Shown here piece after piece: positions 6,667 to 13,978 of a stretch of 33,241 bases of DNA. Within the stretch, counting starts at the first letter, position 1; each line of letters starts with the position of its first letter. The position numbers were made by a program, and so were the translations under genes. The notes below the pieces were generated by a model that was not told where the DNA came from, made no database searches, and was given only the letters and a program-made list of their open reading frames with translations. Source of the DNA: a virus; the IMG/VR virus record IMGVR_UViG_3300043470_002221, positions 1-33,241 of that record, one strand, 5' to 3'.

Positions 6667-9645
6667 ATGCCAACTATATCAACTACATTTATTCTAAAAA
6701 ATTCCTCAATAATTGGAAAAGTACCATTAGAATCAGATTTAACTTATGGAGAAGTCGCGTTAAATTATGCCGACGGTAGATTATACTATAAAAATGCTAA
6801 TAATAATATTAGTCAATTAAATCCAATACTCACTGGAGCGGCGTCATCTATTTCTACTGAAAACTTGACGTCATCAAGAGCATTGGTGTCAAATGCGTCC
6901 GGTAAAGTTGCAATATCAAATGTAACTTCTGATGAATTGGGGTATTTATCTAGTGCCACTTCGAATATACAAAATCAACTGAATAACAAAGCAAACCTTG
7001 CAAACCCAACATTCTCTGGAACAGTTGGTGGTATCACAAAGAGTATGGTTGGACTCGGCAACGTGGACAATACAAGTGACCTAGATAAACCAATATCTAC
7101 TGCAACTGCGACTGCATTAAACAATAGAGTTGATTTAAGTGAATCACAAACTATAACTGGAACAAAAACAATAAATGCTCCAATAACGGTTAATAATAAA
7201 TTCGTTACTATTCGTGGAACACCAACAGAATCACAATATGGGTTAAATATTATAAATAATGGCAACTTTGACCCAGGCACTCCATTGGTAGTTGATGGTA
7301 GAGCGCGGGTTGTTCATGGTATGACATTTGCCGCAGGTATACCAAACTTTACAAATGGCAGTGATCATACTCACGTTCAGTGGACAACGCAAAATCGTCA
7401 AAGTTGGCAAATGATTCAAAATGGCGGAGCAAGTACTACTAATGCAAATACTTTTACGTTGACTACTGTAATGACTACTGCGTCTTTACAATTTTTTAAT
7501 GAGTCAAATATACACAGCATCGACACACGAGAAGTTGTGGTGACAAACAATGTATTTCCATTTCTTGCGACTGGTTTAAAAATAAATTATAACGCTAATG
7601 CAACTGGATTAAATGTTGGTGATTTTATTCAAATAACTATGAATCCAGCTCCTCCTGGTGTAGTAGCAAATACCTACAACGGGATCGTTACTGCTGGTCC
7701 TACAACAGTAACGATCGATGGGCAATCTAAAATTCAATATACCTTTTCGTTAGAAGGATTTAATAGCGTAAATTGGACTCCAAGTTTAGCAAGTTTTTCA
7801 ACTACATTTGTTAATCCAGTAAGTGGTTTTAATAATATTAGAGTTTCATTTGCACCAACAGAATTAACCGGAACACGAGTGTCATTGACTGGAGCATGGT
7901 CTGGTATAGGCAGATATGTTAAAGTTGAAATGACAGGACATAATGCATTTGAGGGACTACCATTAGTATTTACTGTTGCTGGAAGCACTAAAATTGGATT
8001 AGTAGTTGGAAGTTATAATACATTTGTTAAAAAAGTCATTGATGCCAATACGTTTATAATTTCTGTTGGAAATGCTATTAGCGGGTTTAATACTACTAGT
8101 GGAACTTATGTGGGAGCCACTGGTTGGACATTATATAGAGGATCTACTGATGCAATTCACCAATATACTCCATCAACATCACATTTTATTTTCCATCGTT
8201 TTCCAACTTCTAATACGACCCCTACAACAACTGGTGGTAGTAAAGCAATATCTTTAGGAAATTGCGCAGAAGTTGAAGGAAACTTTTCATATTCTTTTGG
8301 TCATAAGGCAGGAGTGTTTGCTGATCATTCTATGGCACTTGGCGGAGAAGATAGTTTTATTAATGCTAATTATAGCACTACAGTTGGAGGTCAAGGACTT
8401 GTTTCATCTGGTGTATATCAAACAATTATTGGCAAATATAATACGATTGATACATCAAACACAAAACCATTTATTGTTGGTTGGGGATCGAGCGACTCTA
8501 GTCGATCGAACCTTTTAGAGTTATCAAATACGACTCTTACGCTAAACACTGCAATAAATGCAAGTGGTTCAGCAACTGCTTCATCATTCATAAGATCTGG
8601 CGGCACAAGTGCACAATTTTTAAAGGCTGATGGAAGCACTCAAGAATTAGTCACCAGTAGGACAATATACGTTGACACAAACGGAACAGACACAAGAGGA
8701 TCGTTAAGCCAGTACAGTATTTCCGTGCCGTTCGCCACTATCGGCGCAGCTATGGCTGCATCAGTAATCGGTGACACAGTGCGCGTCCGTGCTGGCAACT
8801 ACACCATCACGCAAACAATCCTCCTTAATGGTAGAGGCAACCTGCATCTTGAAGAGGGAGCCGTTGTTACGTGTAGCGTTTCTGGTAATCCTGTATTTTT
8901 GCTACTCGCAAACGAATCCAAATCAATTAGCGGAGGCGGTCAGTTTATCATAACAGGAAGCACAAACGGATTTTGGGTTCAATCTGGAGGCGACCTGCAA
9001 ACACAACTGTGCTCAGTTGAATGCGCCACTATAAGCACCACAACGTCACCACTGAATGCTGCGACAATTTTTGATGTGTCAACTGGAGTTCTGGTTGTAA
9101 ATGCTGAAACTGTTTACGCGCTGGCATCAACCATAATTAGCTGCGCTGGTACAAGCAGCAACCTACACTACGCTGTAAAGTTTACCTATTGCTCGCGATT
9201 TGCATTTTTCCCAACTTCAGGATCATCGGCGCAGATGTCTTGCGACTGCTGGACAATCGCATGTTACGGTCCTAAATGTTTTCAGATTGTTGGTGGTGTG
9301 GTTGGAGCGAAATACGAAACATTGATAGATAATTTCGGTAACGGCACGTTATTCTCGTTGGAATATGGAAATGATTCCACCCCAAATGCGTTGGTAATCA
9401 GAGGTGGACGGGCAATAACATATTCAACAAATCCGTGTATTAGATTCACCACAACAACGGGAACTGGTAAGTCCGTCCGCCTTATTGGTGATCCTTTTTT
9501 CCATACTGCTGGAGATAATTCCATTTTTTCTGAACCTTCAAATCCAAGGACGGTTCTTTCGTCATTTGCAAGCTCGAATAAACCAGTTGGTGGAGGTGTT
9601 AGTATTACAGGAAATTATTCTGTAAATGCTGGATTCACCTCTTAA
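6667..9645 (+). CDS. Large mosaic tail fibre with YadA-head-like and beta-helix modules
   Basis: 992 aa. The N-terminus has the phage fibre attachment pattern LTYGEVALNYADGRLYYKN (about 25-43). At about 526-594 glycine-spaced repeats (ISLGNCAEVEG, YSFGHKAGVFAD, MALGGEDSF, TTVGGQG, TIIGKYN) match the left-handed roll of trimeric adhesin heads (YadA type). A GGTSAQFLKADGS linker (about 643-655) joins to a distal module at 660-992. That module opens with RTIYVDTNGTDTRG, then PFATIGAAMAAS and DTVRVRAGNYT, the start of a right-handed parallel beta-helix of pectin-lyase type. DNA of this last module (about 8650-9645) is visibly richer in G+C, with different codon choice, suggesting a tip acquired by recombination. 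It is a likely receptor-binding fibre; possible glycan depolymerase activity is unproven. Confidence 0.85.
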   Translation: MPTISTTFILKNSSIIGKVPLESDLTYGEVALNYADGRLYYKNANNNISQLNPILTGAASSISTENLTSSRALVSNASGKVAISNVTSDELGYLSSATSNIQNQLNNKANLANPTFSGTVGGITKSMVGLGNVDNTSDLDKPISTATATALNNRVDLSESQTITGTKTINAPITVNNKFVTIRGTPTESQYGLNIINNGNFDPGTPLVVDGRARVVHGMTFAAGIPNFTNGSDHTHVQWTTQNRQSWQMIQNGGASTTNANTFTLTTVMTTASLQFFNESNIHSIDTREVVVTNNVFPFLATGLKINYNANATGLNVGDFIQITMNPAPPGVVANTYNGIVTAGPTTVTIDGQSKIQYTFSLEGFNSVNWTPSLASFSTTFVNPVSGFNNIRVSFAPTELTGTRVSLTGAWSGIGRYVKVEMTGHNAFEGLPLVFTVAGSTKIGLVVGSYNTFVKKVIDANTFIISVGNAISGFNTTSGTYVGATGWTLYRGSTDAIHQYTPSTSHFIFHRFPTSNTTPTTTGGSKAISLGNCAEVEGNFSYSFGHKAGVFADHSMALGGEDSFINANYSTTVGGQGLVSSGVYQTIIGKYNTIDTSNTKPFIVGWGSSDSSRSNLLELSNTTLTLNTAINASGSATASSFIRSGGTSAQFLKADGSTQELVTSRTIYVDTNGTDTRGSLSQYSISVPFATIGAAMAASVIGDTVRVRAGNYTITQTILLNGRGNLHLEEGAVVTCSVSGNPVFLLLANESKSISGGGQFIITGSTNGFWVQSGGDLQTQLCSVECATISTTTSPLNAATIFDVSTGVLVVNAETVYALASTIISCAGTSSNLHYAVKFTYCSRFAFFPTSGSSAQMSCDCWTIACYGPKCFQIVGGVVGAKYETLIDNFGNGTLFSLEYGNDSTPNALVIRGGRAITYSTNPCIRFTTTTGTGKSVRLIGDPFFHTAGDNSIFSEPSNPRTVLSSFASSNKPVGGGVSITGNYSVNAGFTS

Positions 9646-9789
9646 TACTACCAATAACCCTTGATTAAACCCTAACCTCTGGATAGACTCCTATTATGAC
9701 TGACACAATCCTCAAACAAAATGTTGGATGTGACGATAATACTGTATCTAGATCAATAATTGTATTTTGACAGTCAAACCATTTATAAC
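9646..9789. other. Non-coding gap after the fibre cluster
   Basis: 144 nt between the fibre stop and the 3' end of a minus-strand gene. It contains only a 24-codon ORF without support and a 13-nt palindrome, TTTGACAGTCAAA, at 9766-9778. No clear hairpin-plus-T-run terminator is visible. It may be a remnant of a lost gene. Confidence 0.4.
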
Positions 9790-9975
9790 CTAGGCGCTTA
9801 GTTGTACCTCTTCAAACTCTTCTTTTGAAAGATGTAAACGTGCAGAGTTTGCTTTAAAAAATACTTTGTCGCCTTCAATTTTGTAGACAACAATGTAGTC
9901 GACAATGCCAACATTCATACTGCGGAGAAGATCCTTAAATTCGCTTTTAATATAGACTTTTTCATTTAATTTCAT
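9790..9975 (-). CDS. Small uncharacterised protein, divergent from glf
   Basis: 61 aa on the minus strand, one of very few such genes here. The product (MKLNEKVYIKSEFKDLLRSM..., with IVDYIVVYKIEGDKVFFKAN and HLSKEEFEEVQLS) has a normal globular-protein composition and resembles small phage proteins with an SH3- or KOW-like beta core; no family is assigned. An AATAAATA late-promoter-like octamer lies 7 nt upstream of its ATG on the minus strand, the same spacing as the + strand late genes, which supports it as real. It shares a 53-nt divergent region with glf. Confidence 0.6.
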   Translation of the reverse strand: MKLNEKVYIKSEFKDLLRSMNVGIVDYIVVYKIEGDKVFFKANSARLHLSKEEFEEVQLSA

Positions 9976-9982
9976 ATAGATA

Positions 9983-9990
9983 TATTTATT
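9983..9990 (-). promoter_or_regulatory. Late-promoter-like AATAAATA (minus strand)
   Basis: On the minus strand the octamer reads AATAAATA, one mismatch to TATAAATA. It ends 7 nt before the ATG of the 61-aa gene. Confidence 0.5.
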
Positions 9991-10006
9991 GTGTACAACT
10001 ACACAA
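9989..10006. promoter_or_regulatory. Palindromic operator-like site in divergent promoter region
   Basis: Inverted repeat TTGTGTA-CAAC-TACACAA: perfect 7-nt arms around a 4-nt centre. It overlaps the minus-strand late-promoter-like box by two bases. It also covers a possible -35 (TTGTGT, 9989-9994), 15 nt before TATGAT (10010-10015), upstream of glf. Position suits a regulator binding site or a short RNA hairpin; function is inferred. Confidence 0.4.
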
Positions 10007-10028
10007 ATTTATGATAAAATGATTTAAT

Positions 10029-11027
10029 ATGAAAAAAAGTGCTAAAATAATTGGATGCGGGTTATCTGGAATTACTGCTGCGGTGCTCCTAAAAGAAAAA
10101 GGATACGCCGTAGAGATTTATGAAACACGACCACATATTGGTGGAAACTGTGCTGATGCTTATATAACAAATACACTTGTACATCAATATGGTCCTCATA
10201 TTTTTCATACCGACGATGAAGAGGTCTATGAGTTTCTTAGTCGTTATACCGAATGGACCCCGTTTGCGCTGCGTCCAAAGGGAGACACCCGACTTGGCCA
10301 AGTAAGTTTGCCATACAGCAAGAAAACAGTATCTGAACTTGGTCGTGAGCTGTCTCAAGAAGAGATTGTAGAATATATCTTTAAGGAGTATAGCGAAAAG
10401 CAATGGGGAGTGCCGTTCGACGAGATTCCAAGCACAATTACAAATCGAATTCCAAAGACTGCAGAATGCGAAGATCCAACCTGGTTTGAAGGTCAAAAGT
10501 ATCAAGCTGTACCAAAAGATGGTTACTCTGCAATGTTTACAAAGATGCTCGAAGGGGTCACAGTACATCTAAATTGTGGAGAAGATGATTGGATGTACAA
10601 GCGAGAGGCGGGTGATTTGATTGTCTATACTGGCAAGATTGATAGCTATTTTGGCACGATATATGGACGTTTGCCATATCGTTCACTTGAGTTTAAACAT
10701 CATGTGTTGTGTGAAAAGCAAGACACATTTATTGTAAATCAAAACAATAGCACAACCGACTATACACGAATCTATGATCACAGTTATTTTATGCCAGATC
10801 ATGTCGGTCCAACAGTAGTCACGTCTGAACACCCGAAAGAATGTGGGCCGGGAGACATTCCGTTTTATCCTATTCCTTGGGGTGAAGGACAGGAAACATA
10901 TCGACTCTATGAATCACTAGCAAAGGCAGAAAAGGGAGTGATTTTTGTTGGCCGACTTGCAACCTATAAATACCTAGACATGTGGATGGCAATTAAACAC
11001 GTCATGTTAAAGTTAAAGGATCTATGA
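10029..11027 (+). CDS. glf: UDP-galactopyranose mutase
   Basis: 332 aa flavoenzyme that interconverts UDP-galactopyranose and UDP-galactofuranose. The N-terminal FAD-binding motif is IIGCGLSGITAAVLL (7-21), followed by the acidic end of the second strand (VEIYETRP) and HIGGNCAD (36-43). Other family blocks are QYGPHIFHT (53-61), EKQWG, GRLPYRSLEF, TTDYTRIYDHSYF, FYPIPWG and the C-terminal FVGRLATYKYLDMWMAIKHVM. It is somewhat shorter than typical bacterial enzymes (about 370-390 aa), but the conserved core is intact. It overlaps the next gene by ATGA, so both are probably co-translated. In a phage it could supply galactofuranose for decorating the virion, host surface sugars or DNA; which one is not shown. 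Confidence 0.92.
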   Translation: MKKSAKIIGCGLSGITAAVLLKEKGYAVEIYETRPHIGGNCADAYITNTLVHQYGPHIFHTDDEEVYEFLSRYTEWTPFALRPKGDTRLGQVSLPYSKKTVSELGRELSQEEIVEYIFKEYSEKQWGVPFDEIPSTITNRIPKTAECEDPTWFEGQKYQAVPKDGYSAMFTKMLEGVTVHLNCGEDDWMYKREAGDLIVYTGKIDSYFGTIYGRLPYRSLEFKHHVLCEKQDTFIVNQNNSTTDYTRIYDHSYFMPDHVGPTVVTSEHPKECGPGDIPFYPIPWGEGQETYRLYESLAKAEKGVIFVGRLATYKYLDMWMAIKHVMLKLKDL

Positions 11028-11701
11028 AACTAGCATTATGCATACGTGGGCACCTAAGAGGCGGGCTACAAGACACGCGCTTAAATGACTATATAAATCT
11101 GTTAAAACAAAACGGTCACACGGTTGATCTTTTTCTTCATACATGGAGTGAGTCAGAGGCAAAAAGCTCATATCGTAAATTAGACTATAGCACCGCATTT
11201 GCAGTTGAAAAAACTCATCTAGTTGATTATTTCCATAATCAAACTATAAAACGAGTGTGTATTGAAGATGACTCACATTTAAAATTACACGGCAACTTAG
11301 AAGGTGTCATTCCTGGCAGTCCTTGTCCAATATTGGCATGGAAACGCATGTGGGCCGGAAAGTTTAATCTGGTGTCTCACCTGTATCATAATCATACCTA
11401 TGACTATGATCTTGTAGTTAATACACGTTACGATAAATTTACTACGCAAGTGTGCTATACACCAACTAAAAATCTCTTGAAAATGACAACAGTTGGAAAT
11501 GGATTGAGTCTAAAATATCCTCAATATTACAGACAATTTAAGGGCATAGACAACTACTATGCAGGAGACATAAAAAGCATGTATGACATAACTTCAGCGT
11601 TTCATTATTCTTTAGATGATATTGTTAAAAAATATAAGGTAAGAGCCCTCCAGGAAGAACTCTTTTATAAATATGCAGTTGATCATGCCTTGACCCGTTA
11701 A
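11024..11701 (+). CDS. Putative glycosyltransferase
   Basis: 225 aa. The start MKLALCIRGHLRGG and VDLFLHTWSESEA (about 35-47) follow the pattern of viral and bacterial sugar-transferase-like proteins that begin with a beta strand and a CIRGxxR loop. YDLVVNTRYDKF (about 129-140) supplies an RxD motif at the place where such enzymes bind nucleotide sugar or metal. It overlaps glf by 4 nt, so it is the natural user of UDP-galactofuranose. No membrane segment. The exact family and acceptor are unknown; glycosyltransferase is a pattern- and context-based call. Confidence 0.6.
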   Translation: MKLALCIRGHLRGGLQDTRLNDYINLLKQNGHTVDLFLHTWSESEAKSSYRKLDYSTAFAVEKTHLVDYFHNQTIKRVCIEDDSHLKLHGNLEGVIPGSPCPILAWKRMWAGKFNLVSHLYHNHTYDYDLVVNTRYDKFTTQVCYTPTKNLLKMTTVGNGLSLKYPQYYRQFKGIDNYYAGDIKSMYDITSAFHYSLDDIVKKYKVRALQEELFYKYAVDHALTR

Positions 11702-11712
11702 AACGGTGTTTT

Positions 11713-11720
11713 TATAAATA
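11713..11720 (+). promoter_or_regulatory. T4-type late promoter TATAAATA
   Basis: Exact octamer in a T-run just after the glycosyltransferase stop, 55 nt before the holin-like ATG. A longer leader would result than at most other sites here. A weak hairpin (about 11693-11707) immediately upstream may be a poor terminator. Confidence 0.6.
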
Positions 11721-11775
11721 CATTTAGATTGATAGTCATATTGTGATGATTCACACTTTAAAAGTATAATTATAA

Positions 11776-12096
11776 ATGGAACCAGAAAGATCGATGCTAA
11801 AAGAGTTTCTAGAGGGTGGTTGGATAATTCCTCTAGTTGGAGCGGCGGGGATGCTTGCCCGACTCATGACAGCAAAAAAAGAATATACCATTCTCGAGCA
11901 GTTTAAAAATATAATGTCTGCCGCCCTAGCTGCATCAATCGCCTGGTTTATACTAGAACAGACCGACATTTCAAGTTTTTATAAAGCGATTACCTATGGA
12001 ATTATAGGCGTCGTATCTCCAGAGATTATTGGAGGAATTATAAAGCTTGCAAAGCAGTTTGAACGCTCACCAGAAAAATATGTGAAGAAGCCATGA
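11776..12096 (+). CDS. Holin-like membrane protein (LydA/holin superfamily III type)
   Basis: 106 aa with three hydrophobic helices at about 15-30 (GGWIIPLVGAAGMLARL), 47-62 (AALAASIAWFILE) and 71-90 (AITYGIIGVVSPEIIGGIIKL). It has an N-terminal amphipathic head and a charged C-terminus. The pattern FxxGGWxxPLxGAxGMLARL resembles LydA-type phage holins, which form inner-membrane lesions timing host lysis. It overlaps the next small membrane protein by ATGA. Holin identity is inferred from topology and pattern. No endolysin lies in this window. Confidence 0.6.
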   Translation: MEPERSMLKEFLEGGWIIPLVGAAGMLARLMTAKKEYTILEQFKNIMSAALAASIAWFILEQTDISSFYKAITYGIIGVVSPEIIGGIIKLAKQFERSPEKYVKKP

Positions 12097-12248
12097 AAAC
12101 CGCAGCATGGTTAGCACTAGCACTTATCGCTATTATACAAATAATAGCAGTTAATGCTGTCGTTAATACAAATGAAGTCATTTCTCACTATGTCATATTG
12201 ATTGCGCTTGGTCTTTCGCTATACACCGGAATCTCTATAAGAGAATAA
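12093..12248 (+). CDS. 51-aa two-helix membrane protein
   Basis: A short ORF beginning at the ATGA overlap with the holin-like gene and ending in TAA at 12246-12248. MKTAAWLALALIAIIQIIAV forms one hydrophobic segment (about 4-22) and YVILIALGLSLYTGISI a second (about 33-49), joined by a short polar loop. The size, overlap and topology suggest an antiholin, pinholin or lysis accessory. It could also be just a small envelope protein. The late promoter of the next gene starts 1 nt after its stop. Confidence 0.6.
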   Translation: MKTAAWLALALIAIIQIIAVNAVVNTNEVISHYVILIALGLSLYTGISIRE

Positions 12249-12256
12249 TATAAATA
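12249..12256 (+). promoter_or_regulatory. T4-type late promoter TATAAATA
   Basis: Exact octamer 5 nt before the ATG at 12262, filling most of the 13-nt gap after the 51-aa gene. Confidence 0.75.
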
Positions 12257-12261
12257 AGACT

Positions 12262-12546
12262 ATGAGTACTAACGTTTACGAAAAAGGTTTAATACACCAA
12301 AACTCCTCTGCTGTTGCATATGAAGCATTAACTTTTACTGGTGGTTATTATACGCCAACGGTTGGCAAAGTATTTGCTGGACTCTATATTGCGCCTGGTA
12401 CTGCTAATGGAACCATTGAAATTGAAGGAGTAAATGGCCAGACACGTGTACTTACATTGAGTCCAGGAGTATGGCCTCTTGGTGGTCAGCGTATAGTCCA
12501 AAGCGGAACCGCTATATCTGCAGCTGCAGTAACAGTATTATTCTAA
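12262..12546 (+). CDS. Uncharacterised small virion-like protein
   Basis: 94 aa, beta-rich, with VFAGLYIAPGTANGTIEIEG and TRVLTLSPGVWPLGGQRI. This looks like a small capsid-decoration or tail-associated beta-barrel, but no family is recognised. It has a late promoter at leaderless spacing and lies 4 nt before the next unknown gene. No catalytic motif, signal or membrane segment is visible. A structural role is inferred from late expression and the neighbouring neck genes. Confidence 0.6.
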   Translation: MSTNVYEKGLIHQNSSAVAYEALTFTGGYYTPTVGKVFAGLYIAPGTANGTIEIEGVNGQTRVLTLSPGVWPLGGQRIVQSGTAISAAAVTVLF

Positions 12547-12550
12547 TTTT

Positions 12551-12970
12551 ATGTTTCAAGGAGTTAGATTTGGCCTTGGAATGGATTTGTCATACAAGTA
12601 TGTCAATCCAGTTGCTACTATTGGTAGTGATAATCCAGCAAATGCTGCTGAACCAGATGCTACAGCTAATGTATTGATGGATGGACCATTTTTCAGCGGA
12701 CAAAGTTGGAGAAATCTACAAAAAACCAGCTATGCGCCTTATGGTTCTAGCACTACTCCCGCCGGCGGTGGGTTTAATTACGAGTATGGCGATGAAGTTG
12801 TAAGATTTGACGGAAGTGCGTGGATCTATGAAACTAGCGGTAGTGAAATAGCCAGAGCTTGGAGCACTGAACCATATCCTTGGTTGGCAACAACATGGAA
12901 TAATAATTTTTACGCAGCAAAAGTTATTTCCTCATATGCAAAGACGACTAATTATCCTGAGGTTCCATAA
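12551..12970 (+). CDS. Uncharacterised virion-like protein
   Basis: 139 aa, rich in aromatic residues, G, S and N, with a distinctive C-terminal half (YEYGDEVVRFDGSAWIYE, then EIARAWSTEPYPWLATTW). No known motif is recognised. It is translated 4 nt after the 94-aa protein, probably from the same late transcript, and lies just before gp13. A small structural protein is plausible; no function is assigned. Confidence 0.6.
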   Translation: MFQGVRFGLGMDLSYKYVNPVATIGSDNPANAAEPDATANVLMDGPFFSGQSWRNLQKTSYAPYGSSTTPAGGGFNYEYGDEVVRFDGSAWIYETSGSEIARAWSTEPYPWLATTWNNNFYAAKVISSYAKTTNYPEVP

Positions 12971-12976
12971 TAGTCT

Positions 12977-12984
12977 TATAAATA
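12977..12984 (+). promoter_or_regulatory. T4-type late promoter TATAAATA
   Basis: Exact octamer, 7 nt before the gp13 ATG at 12992. Confidence 0.75.
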
Positions 12985-12991
12985 ATATATT

Positions 12992-13738
12992 ATGGCAAAA
13001 CCAGCATCACGTCAAGAATTAGCAGACTATTGTTTAAGAGCACTTGGTGCTCCAGTGCTTGAAATTAATATTGACGAAGATCAGATTGAGGATCGTATTG
13101 ATGAGGCACTTCAGTTTTATCAAGAATATCATAGTGACGCGGTCGTACGCACATTCGTAAAGCATCAGGTCACACAAGCAGACTATGACAACAACTATAT
13201 TACTCTACCCGATCAACTGCTTAGTGTGCTTCGTGTCCTAAACTTGAGCAGCGGTGATGCTGCTGATATGTTTAGTGTTAAATATCAGATGTTTTTAAAT
13301 GATCTTTATGGACTACGCAAACCCGACTCACTCATTAACTATGAGATGACAAAACAGTATATGAACTCGATTGAGCTTATACTTACAGGCTCAACTCAGC
13401 AGATTATATTTACTCGTCACATGAATCGTCTGAGCATTCAAGACGACTGGAAAACTTATGTAAATATTGGTCAGTATATTATAATTGAAGGTTATCAAAC
13501 CATCAACCCAAATGATTTTACTGACGTGTACAATGATATGCTTCTTAAAAAATATCTCACAGCATTGTTGAAACGTCAATGGTCAATAAATTTATTAAAA
13601 TTTGATGGCATGCAACTTCCAGGTGGTGTTACAATCAATGGTAGAGCTATGTATGAAGATGCTCTTAATGATATTGAAAAGATTGAAACAGATTTTGATC
13701 TTAAGTATCAAATGCCCCCAGACTTTTTCTGCGGCTAG
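12992..13738 (+). CDS. 13: Neck protein gp13 (head completion)
   Basis: 248 aa, shorter than T4 gp13 (about 309). The N-terminal block LADYCLRALGAPVLEINIDEDQIEDRIDEALQFYQEYH and the LPDQLLSVLRVL and MNRLSIQDDW segments are the conserved signature of T4-type gp13. The family joins the filled head to the tail together with gp14, which follows here. Synteny (13, 14, 15, 16, 17) supports the call strongly. It is driven from its own late promoter. Confidence 0.9.
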   Translation: MAKPASRQELADYCLRALGAPVLEINIDEDQIEDRIDEALQFYQEYHSDAVVRTFVKHQVTQADYDNNYITLPDQLLSVLRVLNLSSGDAADMFSVKYQMFLNDLYGLRKPDSLINYEMTKQYMNSIELILTGSTQQIIFTRHMNRLSIQDDWKTYVNIGQYIIIEGYQTINPNDFTDVYNDMLLKKYLTALLKRQWSINLLKFDGMQLPGGVTINGRAMYEDALNDIEKIETDFDLKYQMPPDFFCG

Positions 13739-13760
13739 TGAATTCTATATAGCTTAATTA

Positions 13761-13768
13761 TATAAATA
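13761..13768 (+). promoter_or_regulatory. T4-type late promoter TATAAATA
   Basis: Exact octamer 32 nt before the ATG of the small NUMOD-like ORF; a GGAG box follows at 13786-13789. Confidence 0.6.
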
Positions 13769-13800
13769 GAAAAGGTAAAGGATCTGGAGAAAATAATGCA

Positions 13801-13953
13801 ATGTCTCGTGAAGAATGCCGAAATAAGGTTAGAGATAGTAAAATTGGTTTACGAAAATTAATTCATCCAGAATATGGTAATAAATTAGCTCGTCCAAATT
13901 CTGATAAATGGAGTAATTTAATATCTCAAGGATATATACCACTCAATAGTTAG
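13801..13953 (+). pseudogene. Homing-endonuclease-like remnant (NUMOD-type tail) between gp13 and gp14
   Basis: A 50-aa ORF (MSREECRNKVRDSKIGLRKL...) preceded in the same open frame by codons reading GKGSGENNA. The join GENNAMSREECRNKVRDSKIG resembles the NUMOD3 helix motif (G-x-N-x-M..., E-x-R-x-K-[VI]-x-x-[SA]-[KR]-x-G) found in the C-terminal part of GIY-YIG and HNH homing endonucleases. The rest (NKLARPNSDKWSNLISQGYIPL) looks like the end of such a protein. No catalytic domain is present between the gp13 stop and this ORF. It is therefore probably a decayed mobile endonuclease, though with promoter and GGAG site it may still be expressed as a small DNA-binding protein. AT-rich, as for the intact endonucleases downstream. 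Confidence 0.55.
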
Positions 13954-13964
13954 ATTAAGTTTCC

Positions 13965-13972
13965 TATAAATA
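13965..13972 (+). promoter_or_regulatory. T4-type late promoter TATAAATA
   Basis: Exact octamer, 6 nt before the gp14 ATG at 13979. Confidence 0.75.
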
Positions 13973-13978
13973 CATATT

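Noticed and set aside
9694-9768. 24-codon ORF in the gap after the large fibre
   Set aside because: Too short, no promoter, no Shine-Dalgarno and no recognisable pattern.
9766-9778. Palindrome TTTGACAGTCAAA as an operator
   Set aside because: Perfect but short, alone in a gene-poor gap with no promoter nearby, so chance is a sufficient explanation.
10089-10568. Minus-strand ORF of 159 aa inside glf
   Set aside because: It lies wholly opposite a clearly conserved enzyme and its product has shadow-like composition (many F, C, W, I); no promoter or start signal of its own.
11693-11713. Terminator after the glycosyltransferase
   Set aside because: Only a 4-bp stem can form around a small loop before the T-run; listed as weak only in the promoter entry there.
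11771-11778. TATAAATG at the holin-like start codon as a late promoter
   Set aside because: The start codon is part of the match, so transcription would begin inside the gene; the exact TATAAATA at 11713 is the better candidate.
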